Positions 30,145-40,400 of a stretch of 64,000 nucleotides of DNA are shown here, in pieces. The position numbers and the translations under genes are program-made. Position 1 is the stretch's first letter. Each line of letters begins with the position of its first letter. The stretch comes from a virus: positions 21,962 through 85,961 of the IMG/VR virus record IMGVR_UViG_3300042883_000668, one strand, 5' to 3'. The notes under the pieces were generated by a model, which had not been told where the DNA came from, did no database searches, and saw only the letters and a program-made list of their open reading frames with translations.

Positions 30145-31233
30145 ATGGTATTAAACAAAATACAAAAACCAATTTATGATTGGTTATTATCTAAAACTGG
30201 TTATCTTAAATGTAGTCCTAAAGTAGTTGCTAAGAATTATCCTAAAACAGTAGATATTAAGCATATAATTATTGCATTAGAGCAAGCTAGAATTGAAATT
30301 AAACGCAGAGAGTCTGCTAAATCTTTAGTTAAAAAAGTATCTTTAACACAACAAGTTGAAATACTTAAAAAATCTATGAATTTAGAAACTAGAGCACCTA
30401 AAGTTGTTAGAGATGGTACAGTTAAAATTACTAATGATTTTAAATTATCTAGACTTGCAATTAGAGGTCAAAGATACTTAACTCCAGGTATGTATATTGT
30501 ACTAGGTTGTGTGCATGCACCATTTCACTTAGCTCCAGCATTTAAAGCTGTTGAACAATTGTTACATGATAATAAATCTGAAATAGTTGGATTAGTGTTA
30601 GATGGTGATTTTGCAGATATAAATTCACTTAGCTCTCATGACAAAGGTAGAAAACCTATTCCAGGTGTTACATTAGATTGGGAATATACTGAGTCTGAAA
30701 TTTTATTAGATAGTTTATTAAATCCATTAGCTTCTAATATATCTAAAATATTTATTTATGGAAATCATGAAGATAGATATAACAGATATATGTCTGATAT
30801 TGATAATTCTAAATTAGGGGCAAGTTTAAAATCTCCAATAGAAGGTTTAAACTTAATATCTAAAGGGTTTGACATTTATGAAAATTGGAAAGAAGATTTT
30901 GTTACACTAGGTCATCATTTAGATGTATCACATGGAGAGTTTTATAACATACATTCAGCTAAAAAACATATAGATACTTATAGACGATCTATCTTATATT
31001 ATCATACTCATAGAGTACAACAATATATTGAAGGTGCTGTAGGTGGTTATAATGGTGGTTCTATGGCAGATTTTAGTGCACCTGTATTTGGATATGCTTC
31101 AAGAGCTATGAAAAATAGTTGGCTTAATGGATTTAACACTGTTCATGTAGATGAACAAGGATTTTATCACATTCAACAGATAGTTTGTTATAACAATAGC
31201 TTTGTATTTGGTAATAAAGTTTACAAGTATTAA
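30145..31233 (+). CDS. Calcineurin-like metallophosphoesterase
   Basis: Counted from the ATG at 30145 (MVLNKIQKPIYDWLL) it has 362 residues; an upstream ATG at 30100 lies in the previous gene. The phosphoesterase core is LGCVHAPFH (where D-x-H is replaced by C-V-H), LDGDFADI, IYGNHEDR, LDVSHGEF and YYHTHR, covering nearly all metal ligands. The N-terminal 110 residues look like a separate, helical HTH-type part. Such phage enzymes are often called DNA-repair exonucleases, but the real substrate is unknown. Confidence 0.75.
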   Translation: MVLNKIQKPIYDWLLSKTGYLKCSPKVVAKNYPKTVDIKHIIIALEQARIEIKRRESAKSLVKKVSLTQQVEILKKSMNLETRAPKVVRDGTVKITNDFKLSRLAIRGQRYLTPGMYIVLGCVHAPFHLAPAFKAVEQLLHDNKSEIVGLVLDGDFADINSLSSHDKGRKPIPGVTLDWEYTESEILLDSLLNPLASNISKIFIYGNHEDRYNRYMSDIDNSKLGASLKSPIEGLNLISKGFDIYENWKEDFVTLGHHLDVSHGEFYNIHSAKKHIDTYRRSILYYHTHRVQQYIEGAVGGYNGGSMADFSAPVFGYASRAMKNSWLNGFNTVHVDEQGFYHIQQIVCYNNSFVFGNKVYKY

Positions 31234-31396
31234 AAAACATTGTACCAACAACCTCTGAATATGTTCAAAGTTGAGTGCCTTAGATGCAACTCGAGTGCAG
31301 GTCTAAGTAGCTATATAAGATTGATTATTTTTTATCAGTGTTTATATTAATCCAGAAAGCTAAAGTCGTCTGGTTTATTTTATAAAAAAAATAATT
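31234..31396 (+). ncRNA. Structured intergenic stretch with terminator-like end
   Basis: CTTAGA (about 31279) pairs with TCTAAG around a loop containing a TGCA/TGCA pair; CAAC and GTTG close a further hairpin upstream. Near the end, CCAGA pairs with TCTGG at about 31355-31376 followed by TTTATTTT, a possible terminator. No ORF. It may separate the replication operon from the following small genes. Confidence 0.4.
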
Positions 31397-31792
31397 ATGA
31401 TAAAAGGAACTAGAAATCAATTATATAATGTTAATAATGCCTCTCAAGGAGAAACTAAGAAAGTATTAACAGTATGTTCTGCAGGATTATTAAGATCTGC
31501 AACTCTTCAAAATATGCTTATTAAAGAATATGGATATAATGTTAGAAATTGTGGTACAGTAGAATCTTATGCATTAATACCTATTAGTGAAGCTTTAGTA
31601 AAGTGGGCTGATGAAATTGTATTTGTTAATATGGAAAACTTTAGAGATGTTAAAAAAGATATTGAAGAATTAGGATTATTAGATAAAACTTATGTTTTAG
31701 ATATTCCCGACATGTATGAATTTAATAATCCTGAATTATTAGAAATATGCAAAGAACAATATAATAATAAAACTTTAATTAAAAAAACATGA
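31397..31792 (+). CDS. Low-molecular-weight protein tyrosine phosphatase-like protein
   Basis: A 131-residue protein. VLTVCSAGLLRSATLQNML carries the CX5R phosphate-binding loop (C27 to R33), and LDIPDMYEF near residues 103-111 supplies the acidic loop aspartate. This fits small tyrosine-phosphatase-like or arsenate-reductase-like proteins. A phage might use it to remove phosphate from host regulatory proteins; the target is unknown. Its stop overlaps the next start by 4 nt. Confidence 0.75.
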   Translation: MIKGTRNQLYNVNNASQGETKKVLTVCSAGLLRSATLQNMLIKEYGYNVRNCGTVESYALIPISEALVKWADEIVFVNMENFRDVKKDIEELGLLDKTYVLDIPDMYEFNNPELLEICKEQYNNKTLIKKT

Positions 31793-32124
31793 GTGGAGGA
31801 CATTTTGAATACCAGCAACACAGAATCAATGATATACTTGAGTCAATTGAAGCACAAATTGATAGAAGTGGTAGAGCAAAAACCAAAGAAGAATTAAGAG
31901 AATGGGGTGGATATGATCCTGAATATTATGAAAAATATCCTGAAGAAAAATTCTATTATAAATATTCTGATGAAGTAATTAATGAATTTAAAATAGGTGT
32001 AAAAAAGCTTAAAGAAGCTTATATTTATGCTCAAAGAATAGATTGGTTATTGAGTGGTGATGATGGAGAAGAAACATTTTTAACAAGACTTAAAAAAGAA
32101 TTAAATGAAAATAAAAGTAAATAG
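31789..32124 (+). CDS. Conserved hypothetical protein
   Basis: A 111-residue acidic protein (start MSGGHFEYQQHRINDI; later YAQRIDWLLSGDDGEETF). This pattern is familiar from phages and mobile elements in several phyla, with no function assigned. It overlaps both neighbours (4 and 20 nt). Confidence 0.7.
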   Translation: MSGGHFEYQQHRINDILESIEAQIDRSGRAKTKEELREWGGYDPEYYEKYPEEKFYYKYSDEVINEFKIGVKKLKEAYIYAQRIDWLLSGDDGEETFLTRLKKELNENKSK

Positions 32125-32392
32125 TGAAAAGTTTGTATCTATAGTTGTAGATTACATGTTGAGAGAATTTAATGCTAATTATGAATCAGTTAAAAAGAAA
32201 CCTAAAATTAAAAATGTAGATTGGTTTGAATACTATTGGGATAATCCTGAAAGTAAACAAGAATTTTTAGATTGGTTAAAAAAGTTTTTAAAAGCAAAAG
32301 TTAATTATAGTCCTTACAAAATTAATGATGTTGTATCTCAAATAGATTTAATGTGGGGTTTAAAAGTATATGAAGATGATGTTAAGAAATAG
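32105..32392 (+). CDS. Hypothetical protein
   Basis: A 95-residue lysine-rich protein with a tryptophan-rich middle (VDWFEYYWDNPESKQEF). No family recognised. It overlaps the preceding gene by 20 nt, and the LAGLIDADG gene follows after 61 nt. Confidence 0.6.
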   Translation: MKIKVNSEKFVSIVVDYMLREFNANYESVKKKPKIKNVDWFEYYWDNPESKQEFLDWLKKFLKAKVNYSPYKINDVVSQIDLMWGLKVYEDDVKK

Positions 32393-32442
32393 TATAAAAT
32401 GTTAAATATGTTAAATTATTAGTATTGTTGATGGTAATAATG

Positions 32443-32450
32443 TATATTTG
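32443..32450 (+). promoter_or_regulatory. Promoter element for the LAGLIDADG gene
   Basis: TATATTTG, the exact octamer seen before late genes, lies 3 nt before the ATG at 32454. Transcripts would be leaderless or start at the ATG. No good -33 element at the usual spacing. Confidence 0.4.
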
Positions 32451-32453
32451 TAT

Positions 32454-33260
32454 ATGAAATATACACTAGCACAACTTCAAAAAATAGAAGAGTTGTATTT
32501 GCAACAATATACAGCTAGAGAAATTGCAATATTATTAAATATTAATGTTGGAATTATTTTTAAACAAATAAAAAAAGCAGGAATTTCAAGACCTATTTCC
32601 GAAGCAAAAAGAAAATATACAATTAATGAAAATTTATTTAAAAACATTGATTGTTATTGGAAAGCTTATTTTTTAGGTTGGATGTATTCTGACGGTAATA
32701 TTTATTTAGGAGCAAAAAGAAATTCTGCATCATTATGTTTATCAGAAAAAGATAAAATTGTTTTAGATTATTTTAATAATAAAATCTATAATAATTTAAA
32801 ACCTTTAAATTATAGAAAAAGTAGATATAAAAAAGATACTTTATATTTTTGTAGTCCTCTATATAGATTAACAATTGATTCTAAAATAATATGTAATGAT
32901 TTAATTTTACAAGGAGTTCTTCCAAACAAATCTAAAATAATTGAATCTCCTTTATATTTAAAAGAAGATTTTTTCCCTGCTTTTATTCAAGGTGTATTTG
33001 AAGGTGATGGTTGTATTAAGCAAAATCGAACAATAGCTAATAAAACTATTGAAATATTATCTGCATCTAAACCTTTTTTAATTTGGTTACAAAAAGTATT
33101 ACAAAATAATTACAATATAGTTATGGATATTAGAAATCAAACACCTACATTATATATATTAAAAACATCAAGAAAAGAAACAATAATGCAATTTAAAGAT
33201 TTACTTTATACTAACGCAGAATTTAAACTAAAAAGAAAATATGAAAAATTTAATTATTAA
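32454..33260 (+). CDS. LAGLIDADG homing endonuclease
   Basis: A 268-residue protein starting at the ATG at 32454. An N-terminal HTH (about residues 5-45, TAREIAILLNI) is followed by two LAGLIDADG-type helices: YFLGWMYSDGNI near 72-83 and FIQGVFEGDGCI near 176-188, each with the catalytic aspartate. This is the two-repeat monomeric form. It is not inside an intron or intein I can recognise. It overlaps the next gene by 20 nt and has its own TATATTTG element, both signs of independent mobility. Confidence 0.85.
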   Translation: MKYTLAQLQKIEELYLQQYTAREIAILLNINVGIIFKQIKKAGISRPISEAKRKYTINENLFKNIDCYWKAYFLGWMYSDGNIYLGAKRNSASLCLSEKDKIVLDYFNNKIYNNLKPLNYRKSRYKKDTLYFCSPLYRLTIDSKIICNDLILQGVLPNKSKIIESPLYLKEDFFPAFIQGVFEGDGCIKQNRTIANKTIEILSASKPFLIWLQKVLQNNYNIVMDIRNQTPTLYILKTSRKETIMQFKDLLYTNAEFKLKRKYEKFNY

Positions 33261-33654
33261 AAACTATCTTTTAAATAGTATACAAACACCAGATGGTACA
33301 ATATTAACTAGTACTCATCGTCATGACTATAAAACATATAAAGATAAAAACGGAGAAGAGTACATGGTGGATGGGGGTAATTCCTATTTACGAAGAAATA
33401 TTAATATTGAACCTTATATAGATTTATCAATAGAAGATGATGGTACACATGAACTTAGAAGGCAATATCTTACATGGGGTAAAAACTATGATAAAGATAT
33501 GAATAGATTACCTGAAACAATCTATAGTCCAATTAAAGATATGACTTCTGATCATATTCAAGCAATATTAGATGGTAATTATGCTAAAAATAATCCTTTT
33601 TATGAAGAATTATTTAAAGAAGAATTAATTTTTAGAATTAAAGATTCAGTATAA
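33241..33654 (+). CDS. Conserved hypothetical phage protein
   Basis: A 137-residue protein. NSIQTPDGTILTSTHRHDY and YMVDGGNSYLRR belong to a pattern I know from many phages, without function. The ATG lies in the last 20 nt of the endonuclease gene, so that gene probably inserted directly in front of it. Confidence 0.7.
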   Translation: MKNLIIKNYLLNSIQTPDGTILTSTHRHDYKTYKDKNGEEYMVDGGNSYLRRNINIEPYIDLSIEDDGTHELRRQYLTWGKNYDKDMNRLPETIYSPIKDMTSDHIQAILDGNYAKNNPFYEELFKEELIFRIKDSV

Positions 33655-33854
33655 TGGAAAGACAAGAAGGATATTATTGGGTTAAAATAGTAAATAGAGA
33701 TAAACATGAAATAGTTTATTTTCAAATAAATCAAAAAATGAGTAGAATATCTACAAGTTGGTATTTAGTTGGTGATGAAAGATGTTATTTTGAATCAGAT
33801 TTTGAACACATTAATGAAAATAAAATTAAAGAACCTGGTGAATTACCAGATTAA
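33654..33854 (+). CDS. Small conserved hypothetical protein
   Basis: A 66-residue protein, last gene of the plus-strand block. EGYYWVKIV at the start and FESDFEHINENKI near the end follow a pattern of small phage proteins with a compact beta fold (DUF551-like by eye). Its start overlaps the previous stop by 1 nt. Confidence 0.6.
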   Translation: MERQEGYYWVKIVNRDKHEIVYFQINQKMSRISTSWYLVGDERCYFESDFEHINENKIKEPGELPD

Positions 33855-33858
33855 ATTA

Positions 33859-33897
33859 AAAAGTCCCCTAGAGTTTTTCTAGAGGACTTTTTTTTAT
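33859..33897. terminator. Bidirectional terminator between converging blocks
   Basis: AAAGTCC-CCTAGA pairs with TCTAG-AGGACTTT around GTTTT, with one mismatch. T runs flank it on both strands (AATTAAAAA before, TTTTTTTT after). It stops plus-strand transcripts from 33854 and minus-strand transcripts from the virion genes. Confidence 0.8.
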
Positions 33898-33909
33898 TCA
33901 CCGCAATAT

Positions 33910-36900
33910 TTATTTAATTTTTTCTACATATTTTTTCTCATTAAATAACTCAGGTACATTTTGCCCTAATTGGTTATATCCTGGTATTACTTGACCTAAA
34001 CTTCTATAGAATTTATTTTCTCCTTTATGTGCACCAGATTTAACTTCATACTCTCCACCATATGCAAAATAAGGTATATAAGTTGCAACATCTACTAATT
34101 GACCAACTAATTTTGTTAAAGCAAAAGGATTTTTTACAAAAGAAATAACATTTTTAGGATTAGAAAGAAATAATATATCATTAGATGTTTTATCTAATTG
34201 ATCCATAAGAAATTTATAAGTAGCAGTCTTTTTACGTTTATCATCATCATCATCCATACCCATAGCTATTGCTGTAAGATTTATTGCTGTAAAAATAACA
34301 ATTTCTGTCATAGTTTTTCTTAAATTGTAAATTTCCATTTCAGATAATTCACCTTTATTAAATCTTTCTACAGATTTTTTAAGACTCATAGTTAACTTTA
34401 TAAAAGTTATCCATCTACCTTCTGTTTCAACCATTAACCTATCATTATATTGCTTACGACCTAATCTAGTTTCAACAGCAGCAGGAATCCATTTCTTAAA
34501 TTGAAAAGCCATTCTAAATAAAACATTTTGATTTAATATAGCAGCATCTCTAGTAGAATATCTACCATGAATTTGTTCATTAACTCCCATAATTCTAGTA
34601 GAGTTTCTTAACATATAATCTTTAAATTCTTCTTGAGTACCAAAGTGTTTTAAATGTTCAGGTTTAAGTTCACCTTTATCATCTAACATTTCCCATAAAC
34701 TAGTTTTACCATCTGGTTTAGTATGAAGCATCATTGCAATCATAGTTCTAGTTTGTAAAAAAACTTCACCTGATTTTTGAGGTAAATATATAAAGTTTTT
34801 TAATTTTTCACCAGTTAATCCATAAAAACCTTGTCTAATACTTACATTAGAAGCATATTCATAATCTGTTAATTCTTGAAGCATTGGATATTTTTCAATT
34901 AACATTCTTGTTTTAGAATCTTTTTTATTTATTTGAGCAATAAATATTCCTCCTGCTTTATTTAAATCACTAAGATTAAAAAATCTACCACCTGCAGCTT
35001 CAATAACATTACCTATTTCACCTACAGCTAAGTTGGTAAATGCAGTAATAGGATTTAAACCAATCCTAAGTAAACTATTCCACTTTAAACCAAAGTCAGC
35101 TAATTCACCCATTTTAATATATTTCTTACCTATTTCTTCACCAGTTTTTTCATCATATATTGTACCAATAGTTAATTCATCTACACCTTTTGTTTTTTTA
35201 CCTAAAATTTGCATTTCAATAAATTTATCAACCATATTATAAATATTAGAATCTTCACCTTCAACAGCTTTTCCTCTTTTATGAGGATTAATAAATGTAT
35301 TATCTGCTAAACTACGTTGTAATAATCTAGTTTGTGGTAATATATCAGATAAATTTTCATGTTCAATAGCCATTGCTGCAAACTTAAATAAGCTTTCACC
35401 TAAATCTCTTGATTTTTCTTCACCTGTTAATTTACTAATATATTTTAAAGAAATAACATCTCTTTCTAAAGATTCATCTTTAATAAGATCATCTTTTGTA
35501 ATTCTATATACTTGCATTCCAGTAATATATTTAGCTAAAAACTTTAACTTACCTGTAAATCCTTCAGCTTTAGCAATATCGACTAATGATGTTGCATATA
35601 AATTAGGAATAAAATCTTCAGGATTTATTCTTTCAGTTTGTTCATTATCTGGAAGTCTTTCTAAAGATTGTTTAATTGTTTCTTGATAAAACTTATAGAA
35701 ATTAGCTAATTCTTCATTACCTTTTTTAAATATAGTTTCATAATTAGGATTGACATATTTAGCAGGATTAATTGGTACATGTCTATTAGTTGCACTATCC
35801 CATTTAGCAAAATTTAAATATAATTTATCTTTAGCTTTTAAAGAAGCATTTAACTTTTCATAAAACTCTGTAGTATAAGGTCTAGTTAACACGGTAGTAT
35901 TATTTAAATCTTGTATAAATAAATCATATACTTGTTTTATATTCATATTATGACCTTTAGCATAAACTTTTAAACCTTCAGTATATGCTTTTATTTTTTC
36001 ATAAATAGCACCTTGTTCACCAGATATTTTAATTTGTGTAGTTTTAATTAACATACCAATAGTTCTAGCAATTCTATTATCAGAATTAGCTAAAGCTCCA
36101 GTCATCATATTTAAATAACTAATATCTCTTTTATCAGTTTGTAATTCATCATAAGATAAATCTTCTTTCTTATTAGAAGTTGCATCTACAGAAGTTTTAA
36201 CAATATGTTGCATTACATAAGTATATCTTTTTCTAAGATTATTAACTCTTTCAGGAATACCTTCTTCAGATAATTCATATAAACTATCTAATTTTTCTAA
36301 TAACTCAGAAACAACTTTAACACTAGCTTCTCTATTACCTTTTTCATAAGCTCTAATTAATGCTTCAATGTTATCTAATTCCATATTAGCTAATGCATAT
36401 AAATAAGCTTTGTTTTTAGTAGTTTCATACTTAGATAACATATCTCTCATAGAAACTTCCATTGCTTTAAACCTTTCATACTGTTCAGTTCCAGGTTTAT
36501 ATTTTTTAACAGCAGCTTTAACTCTACCAATACTTCTTTTTAAATTAACTATTTGATTTTTATACTCATTAGCTGATTTAGATTTTTCAAATTCTGCTTT
36601 TTTTTCAGCTTCAGTATAACTCATTTGAGCAGTAGCATCTAACTTTAAAATTTGATAAACATAAGCTGGTTTTTTATTATCAAAGAAATCTTTAATATGT
36701 TGAAGTTTAAGTTCTTCATCAGTAAATTTCTTTTTTAAATAAGCAATATTACCAATATCAGAAGCTTGAGATAAATTAGGATTAACTAATGTTAATTGAT
36801 AAAAAAACTTACCAAACTTATAAACACCAGAAGGATATTTCTTTTGTCTAATAGTTATAGTTTTACTTCTATCTTCTAACTTTGGTAAATTAGAATTTTG

Positions 36901-37110
36901 CATAGGAAATCCTTTACTAGATACAAAACTTCCTGTAGAAGGAGTATTTTCAATATCTTTAATTGATTTTAAATCATTTATATTAGGAAAAGAATCTAAT
37001 CCATTAACTTTTTGCCATAAAGCAATTTTAGCTTTAAGTAGTGGTTCAGACATTTTACTTAATAGTAATAAATGTTTAAACTCTTGTGATGATGTATTTA
37101 TACACGACAT
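33910..37110 (-). CDS. Large virion (cargo/ejection) protein candidate
   Basis: A 1066-residue protein. The N-terminal half is helical and charged (coiled coils near 170-270). The C-terminal third is rich in hydrophobic helices, for example near 905-930 (EIVIFTAINLTAIAMGM followed by five aspartates) and near 1000-1040. It lies at the end of a leftward block after the virion RNA polymerase gene. In crAss-like phages, large proteins at this position are packaged in the capsid and ejected with DNA. Assignment is by size, composition and order. Confidence 0.6.
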   Translation of the reverse strand: MSCINTSSQEFKHLLLLSKMSEPLLKAKIALWQKVNGLDSFPNINDLKSIKDIENTPSTGSFVSSKGFPMQNSNLPKLEDRSKTITIRQKKYPSGVYKFGKFFYQLTLVNPNLSQASDIGNIAYLKKKFTDEELKLQHIKDFFDNKKPAYVYQILKLDATAQMSYTEAEKKAEFEKSKSANEYKNQIVNLKRSIGRVKAAVKKYKPGTEQYERFKAMEVSMRDMLSKYETTKNKAYLYALANMELDNIEALIRAYEKGNREASVKVVSELLEKLDSLYELSEEGIPERVNNLRKRYTYVMQHIVKTSVDATSNKKEDLSYDELQTDKRDISYLNMMTGALANSDNRIARTIGMLIKTTQIKISGEQGAIYEKIKAYTEGLKVYAKGHNMNIKQVYDLFIQDLNNTTVLTRPYTTEFYEKLNASLKAKDKLYLNFAKWDSATNRHVPINPAKYVNPNYETIFKKGNEELANFYKFYQETIKQSLERLPDNEQTERINPEDFIPNLYATSLVDIAKAEGFTGKLKFLAKYITGMQVYRITKDDLIKDESLERDVISLKYISKLTGEEKSRDLGESLFKFAAMAIEHENLSDILPQTRLLQRSLADNTFINPHKRGKAVEGEDSNIYNMVDKFIEMQILGKKTKGVDELTIGTIYDEKTGEEIGKKYIKMGELADFGLKWNSLLRIGLNPITAFTNLAVGEIGNVIEAAGGRFFNLSDLNKAGGIFIAQINKKDSKTRMLIEKYPMLQELTDYEYASNVSIRQGFYGLTGEKLKNFIYLPQKSGEVFLQTRTMIAMMLHTKPDGKTSLWEMLDDKGELKPEHLKHFGTQEEFKDYMLRNSTRIMGVNEQIHGRYSTRDAAILNQNVLFRMAFQFKKWIPAAVETRLGRKQYNDRLMVETEGRWITFIKLTMSLKKSVERFNKGELSEMEIYNLRKTMTEIVIFTAINLTAIAMGMDDDDDKRKKTATYKFLMDQLDKTSNDILFLSNPKNVISFVKNPFALTKLVGQLVDVATYIPYFAYGGEYEVKSGAHKGENKFYRSLGQVIPGYNQLGQNVPELFNEKKYVEKIK

Positions 37111-37111
37111 A

Positions 37112-37492
37112 TTAACAGTTGTTTTTAGATTGCCAAATTATCATTTCTTTTTCAGACTCAGAAGCATTATTCCATTCTTCAGGAGTTACTCCATACTCAT
37201 TAAACATATTAGACTTAGTTTTTTCTTCTTCTTCCTGATAATATTCTTCTTTAGTACCTTCAAGAGTTAACTCATATTTATAATATTCATCAATTAATGA
37301 TTGAGGTATTTTAATATTACTTAAATAAGTATCATCATTTTGTTTAAAAAAATCAACAACAGGTGTTTTAAACCTATTGTTAATTGTAGTTTTTAACTTT
37401 TCAATATATGATGGAGATCTGTTAATATAATTACCAGACATATCATTTATTTCTTTAGTTATATTTTCTTTAATTGTAATTGGACAAGGCAT
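37112..37492 (-). CDS. Hypothetical protein between giant virion genes
   Basis: A 126-residue protein (start MPCPITIKENITKEIND), highly charged, with a glutamate-rich segment near residues 85-93. It is separated from both giant neighbours by 1 nt only, so it must be co-transcribed with the RNA polymerase gene. It may be an assembly or virion factor. Confidence 0.65.
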   Translation of the reverse strand: MPCPITIKENITKEINDMSGNYINRSPSYIEKLKTTINNRFKTPVVDFFKQNDDTYLSNIKIPQSLIDEYYKYELTLEGTKEEYYQEEEEKTKSNMFNEYGVTPEEWNNASESEKEMIIWQSKNNC

Positions 37493-37493
37493 A

Positions 37494-40400
37494 TTATGAA
37501 CAGCTTTCAGGTGAACGATCTATTCCTGGTAGACCATCTGGTTTATTTTGAGTTATTTCAGGATTAATAATTGTTGAAGATACACTTTTTTCTTGACTTG
37601 GTGAAATATTATTTTTAAGTTCATTAATTATATCTTTAAAAGTTCTTTTTATATTATATTTTTGTTGAAGAGCATTGGCTGCTTCAAATTGTCCTAATCT
37701 TGTTCCAGGATCTTTTATATTAGTATCAGTATATAATTGTTGAATTAAAGGATTTAAACCTGCTTTTTCTATATTAGCTTTATCATTAGCTGAGGAATCT
37801 TCTGAGACATAAAAACTAAACTCTCCTTTTTTATTATAATCAGCCCATTTATATAATCTAGTAAAAAGATTTCCTTTTTTTTCTTCTATTTTAACCATCC
37901 ATCTACCAGAAGATCTTTCAAATATTATATAAGGTTTTTCAGATACATCTGGATCAATATTAGTAACTTTAGTTTCACCAATAATAATAGGATTTTTTAA
38001 TTCTGTATCTATAGCATCATGAATACTAAAAACTTTATATGTTCTAGTAATTAGTTTAATATTATTAGCTAACCAATCAGCTTCTTCTTGAGTAAGTTCT
38101 TTACTTTCAACACTAGTAGTTGATTCAGTAGTTTCTTCTTCAAATTCTTCATCGCCCCATTCATCAGCTAAATCTTGTGCAGATAATATTGAACCTTCAG
38201 GTTTAATTTCAGCTTGACCATCAGTAATATTTTCACTATCAGAATTAGTTTCTACTTCTGATGTTTCTGGTACAGAAGTTAATTCATCATCACTAAGAAA
38301 TTCTGCAGCTAAATCTGCTTCAGATCTTCCATTAGTAGTTTTAGTTTTATCTTTATCTACAAATTTTTCATATTCATTATTAGGGAATTTAGTTTTTACT
38401 TCATCAGAATTAGGATTAATTTCTATTTTTTTAGCAGGAGAACCTAAATAGCTAACTTGACGATAAGTAATTTGACCACTTTCTTCAGTAGCTTCAACAT
38501 CTAATTTGTAAATAGGAGTAAATGTATCATTTAAAGTATATCTAATATACATTGGATGTTTATTATCTTCACCTGGTCTATTTAATTCAGTTTTTAATCT
38601 AGAGTCTTTAGAATTCATATCAACAATAATTGTTTTACCTTCTTCAATTTCAGTAAATAACTTTTGATTATTATCATAAACTCTAGTAAACTTCTTAGCA
38701 TTATTTCTAACTAACTGATCAATAATTCTTGCCATTCTTCCTTTATTAGTAGATTCAGATTTAACCATTTCTCTAATTTTTGCTCTAGCTTCAATTAACC
38801 CCATATCTTGTAAAATACTAGGATGAATTAATCCTGAATAAGCATGTAATCCTGAAAAGAATCCTGTATCTTTAAATGCTTGTTCAATTAATCTAACAGC
38901 AAATTCTTTATATTTTGAATTGTAAAGTCTAACTAATTCATCAATCATCATTTCTTTTTGAGCTAACTCATATCTGTTACCTTTTAAAGCAACATAATTT
39001 TGATTAGAGTTTTTAATTGATACTACTTCTAATGATTGAAGTAAAGCTGTAGATTTTAATTGTTCTTGAGCTTTAGCAGTTAATACTTTATCTCCAAATA
39101 TTTTATATTTATAACTTGTAGAAATCTTTTTACTTAATAATACTTTAAGGTCATTAATAAAATCTTCTTCAGGTATTCTATTTTCATCAGTATAAATATT
39201 ATCAAATGTTTCTTCAGCATCTAAGAACATCTGAATAAATCCATTAATAACTTCTCTATCTTCTGCCGGAATTCTTGTAAGATTTGATCTATTACCATAC
39301 TGCATTTTAGCTAATTCATCTTTAATGTTATTAAAGAATGGTGAAGCAAAATTATAATGTTTAGCCATAATCTCAAATTGAGCATCAATAGTATCAATAT
39401 AAGGTTTAATTGCATCACTGTTTAATAATTGTCCAATACCTGAAATAGCAGTATCATCTTTTATCAATGACTCTTTACTAGCTTTTTTACTATTTACATC
39501 TTCAAAGTTAGGTCCAGTTTCTTTGTTAATACTAAACAACTGATTTAATTCTCCTAATTCTTTAATTACATCTTCAGAATCTTTAAACACATTTAAAGCT
39601 ACAATTTGTGATTTTAAATAATTAAGTTTATCTGTACCAGTTAATTCTTCATTTTGTTGACTAAGACTTTTATAAGGTTGCTTTAATTTCTTTTTAGCTA
39701 ATTCTTCAGGGTTTAATGTTGAATATTTTTCTAAATCTTTTAAAGATAATGTATTATATTTACCTATTTTTTCAGAATCATTTTTTTCTAAATATTCTAC
39801 AATCTTTCTACTGTTAATAGAATTTCCTTCATTAAATTTATTTTCTGCATATAAGGCATCATAAGCTTCTTGATATTTTTGTATATATTCTGCTCTTACA
39901 GTATTAACATCTTGTTTAACAAAATCTTTACTTTTTAATTGCTTATCATTATTTTCTAATGCTGCAGATAAATCTTTAATAGCTTGTTGAGATGTAAACT
40001 GACTAGCTGTTCTAGAACCAAAACCTAATCTTACTAAATAAGACCATATTGGTAAAGTTTTCATACTAATACCAATAGAAGGTAACTGATTAGGAGATTT
40101 AACAGCATCTAAGATTACAGCCATCATTGAAGATAATTCTTCAACAATTTTATTACCAGAATCAGAAATAACTTTACTTAAATTCTTTTTAATTTGAGTT
40201 TCATTTTTACCTTCTTCATTTTTACTAAATACTTTTACACCTCTTTCAATAACAATACTTTCTCCATTTTCTTTAATAGTAATAGGTTTAATTTCTAAAT
40301 TACCTTCAGTAGCCCAAGCATGACCTGTAACTTGTAATGCAGATACACCTTTTAACATAGATATTTTATGGAATAAATCTTTTAAATATACTTGATGTCC

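Noticed and set aside
32393-33260. LAGLIDADG gene as an intein or intron
   Set aside because: It has its own start and stop, the flanking genes are separate complete ORFs, and no splice motifs are visible.
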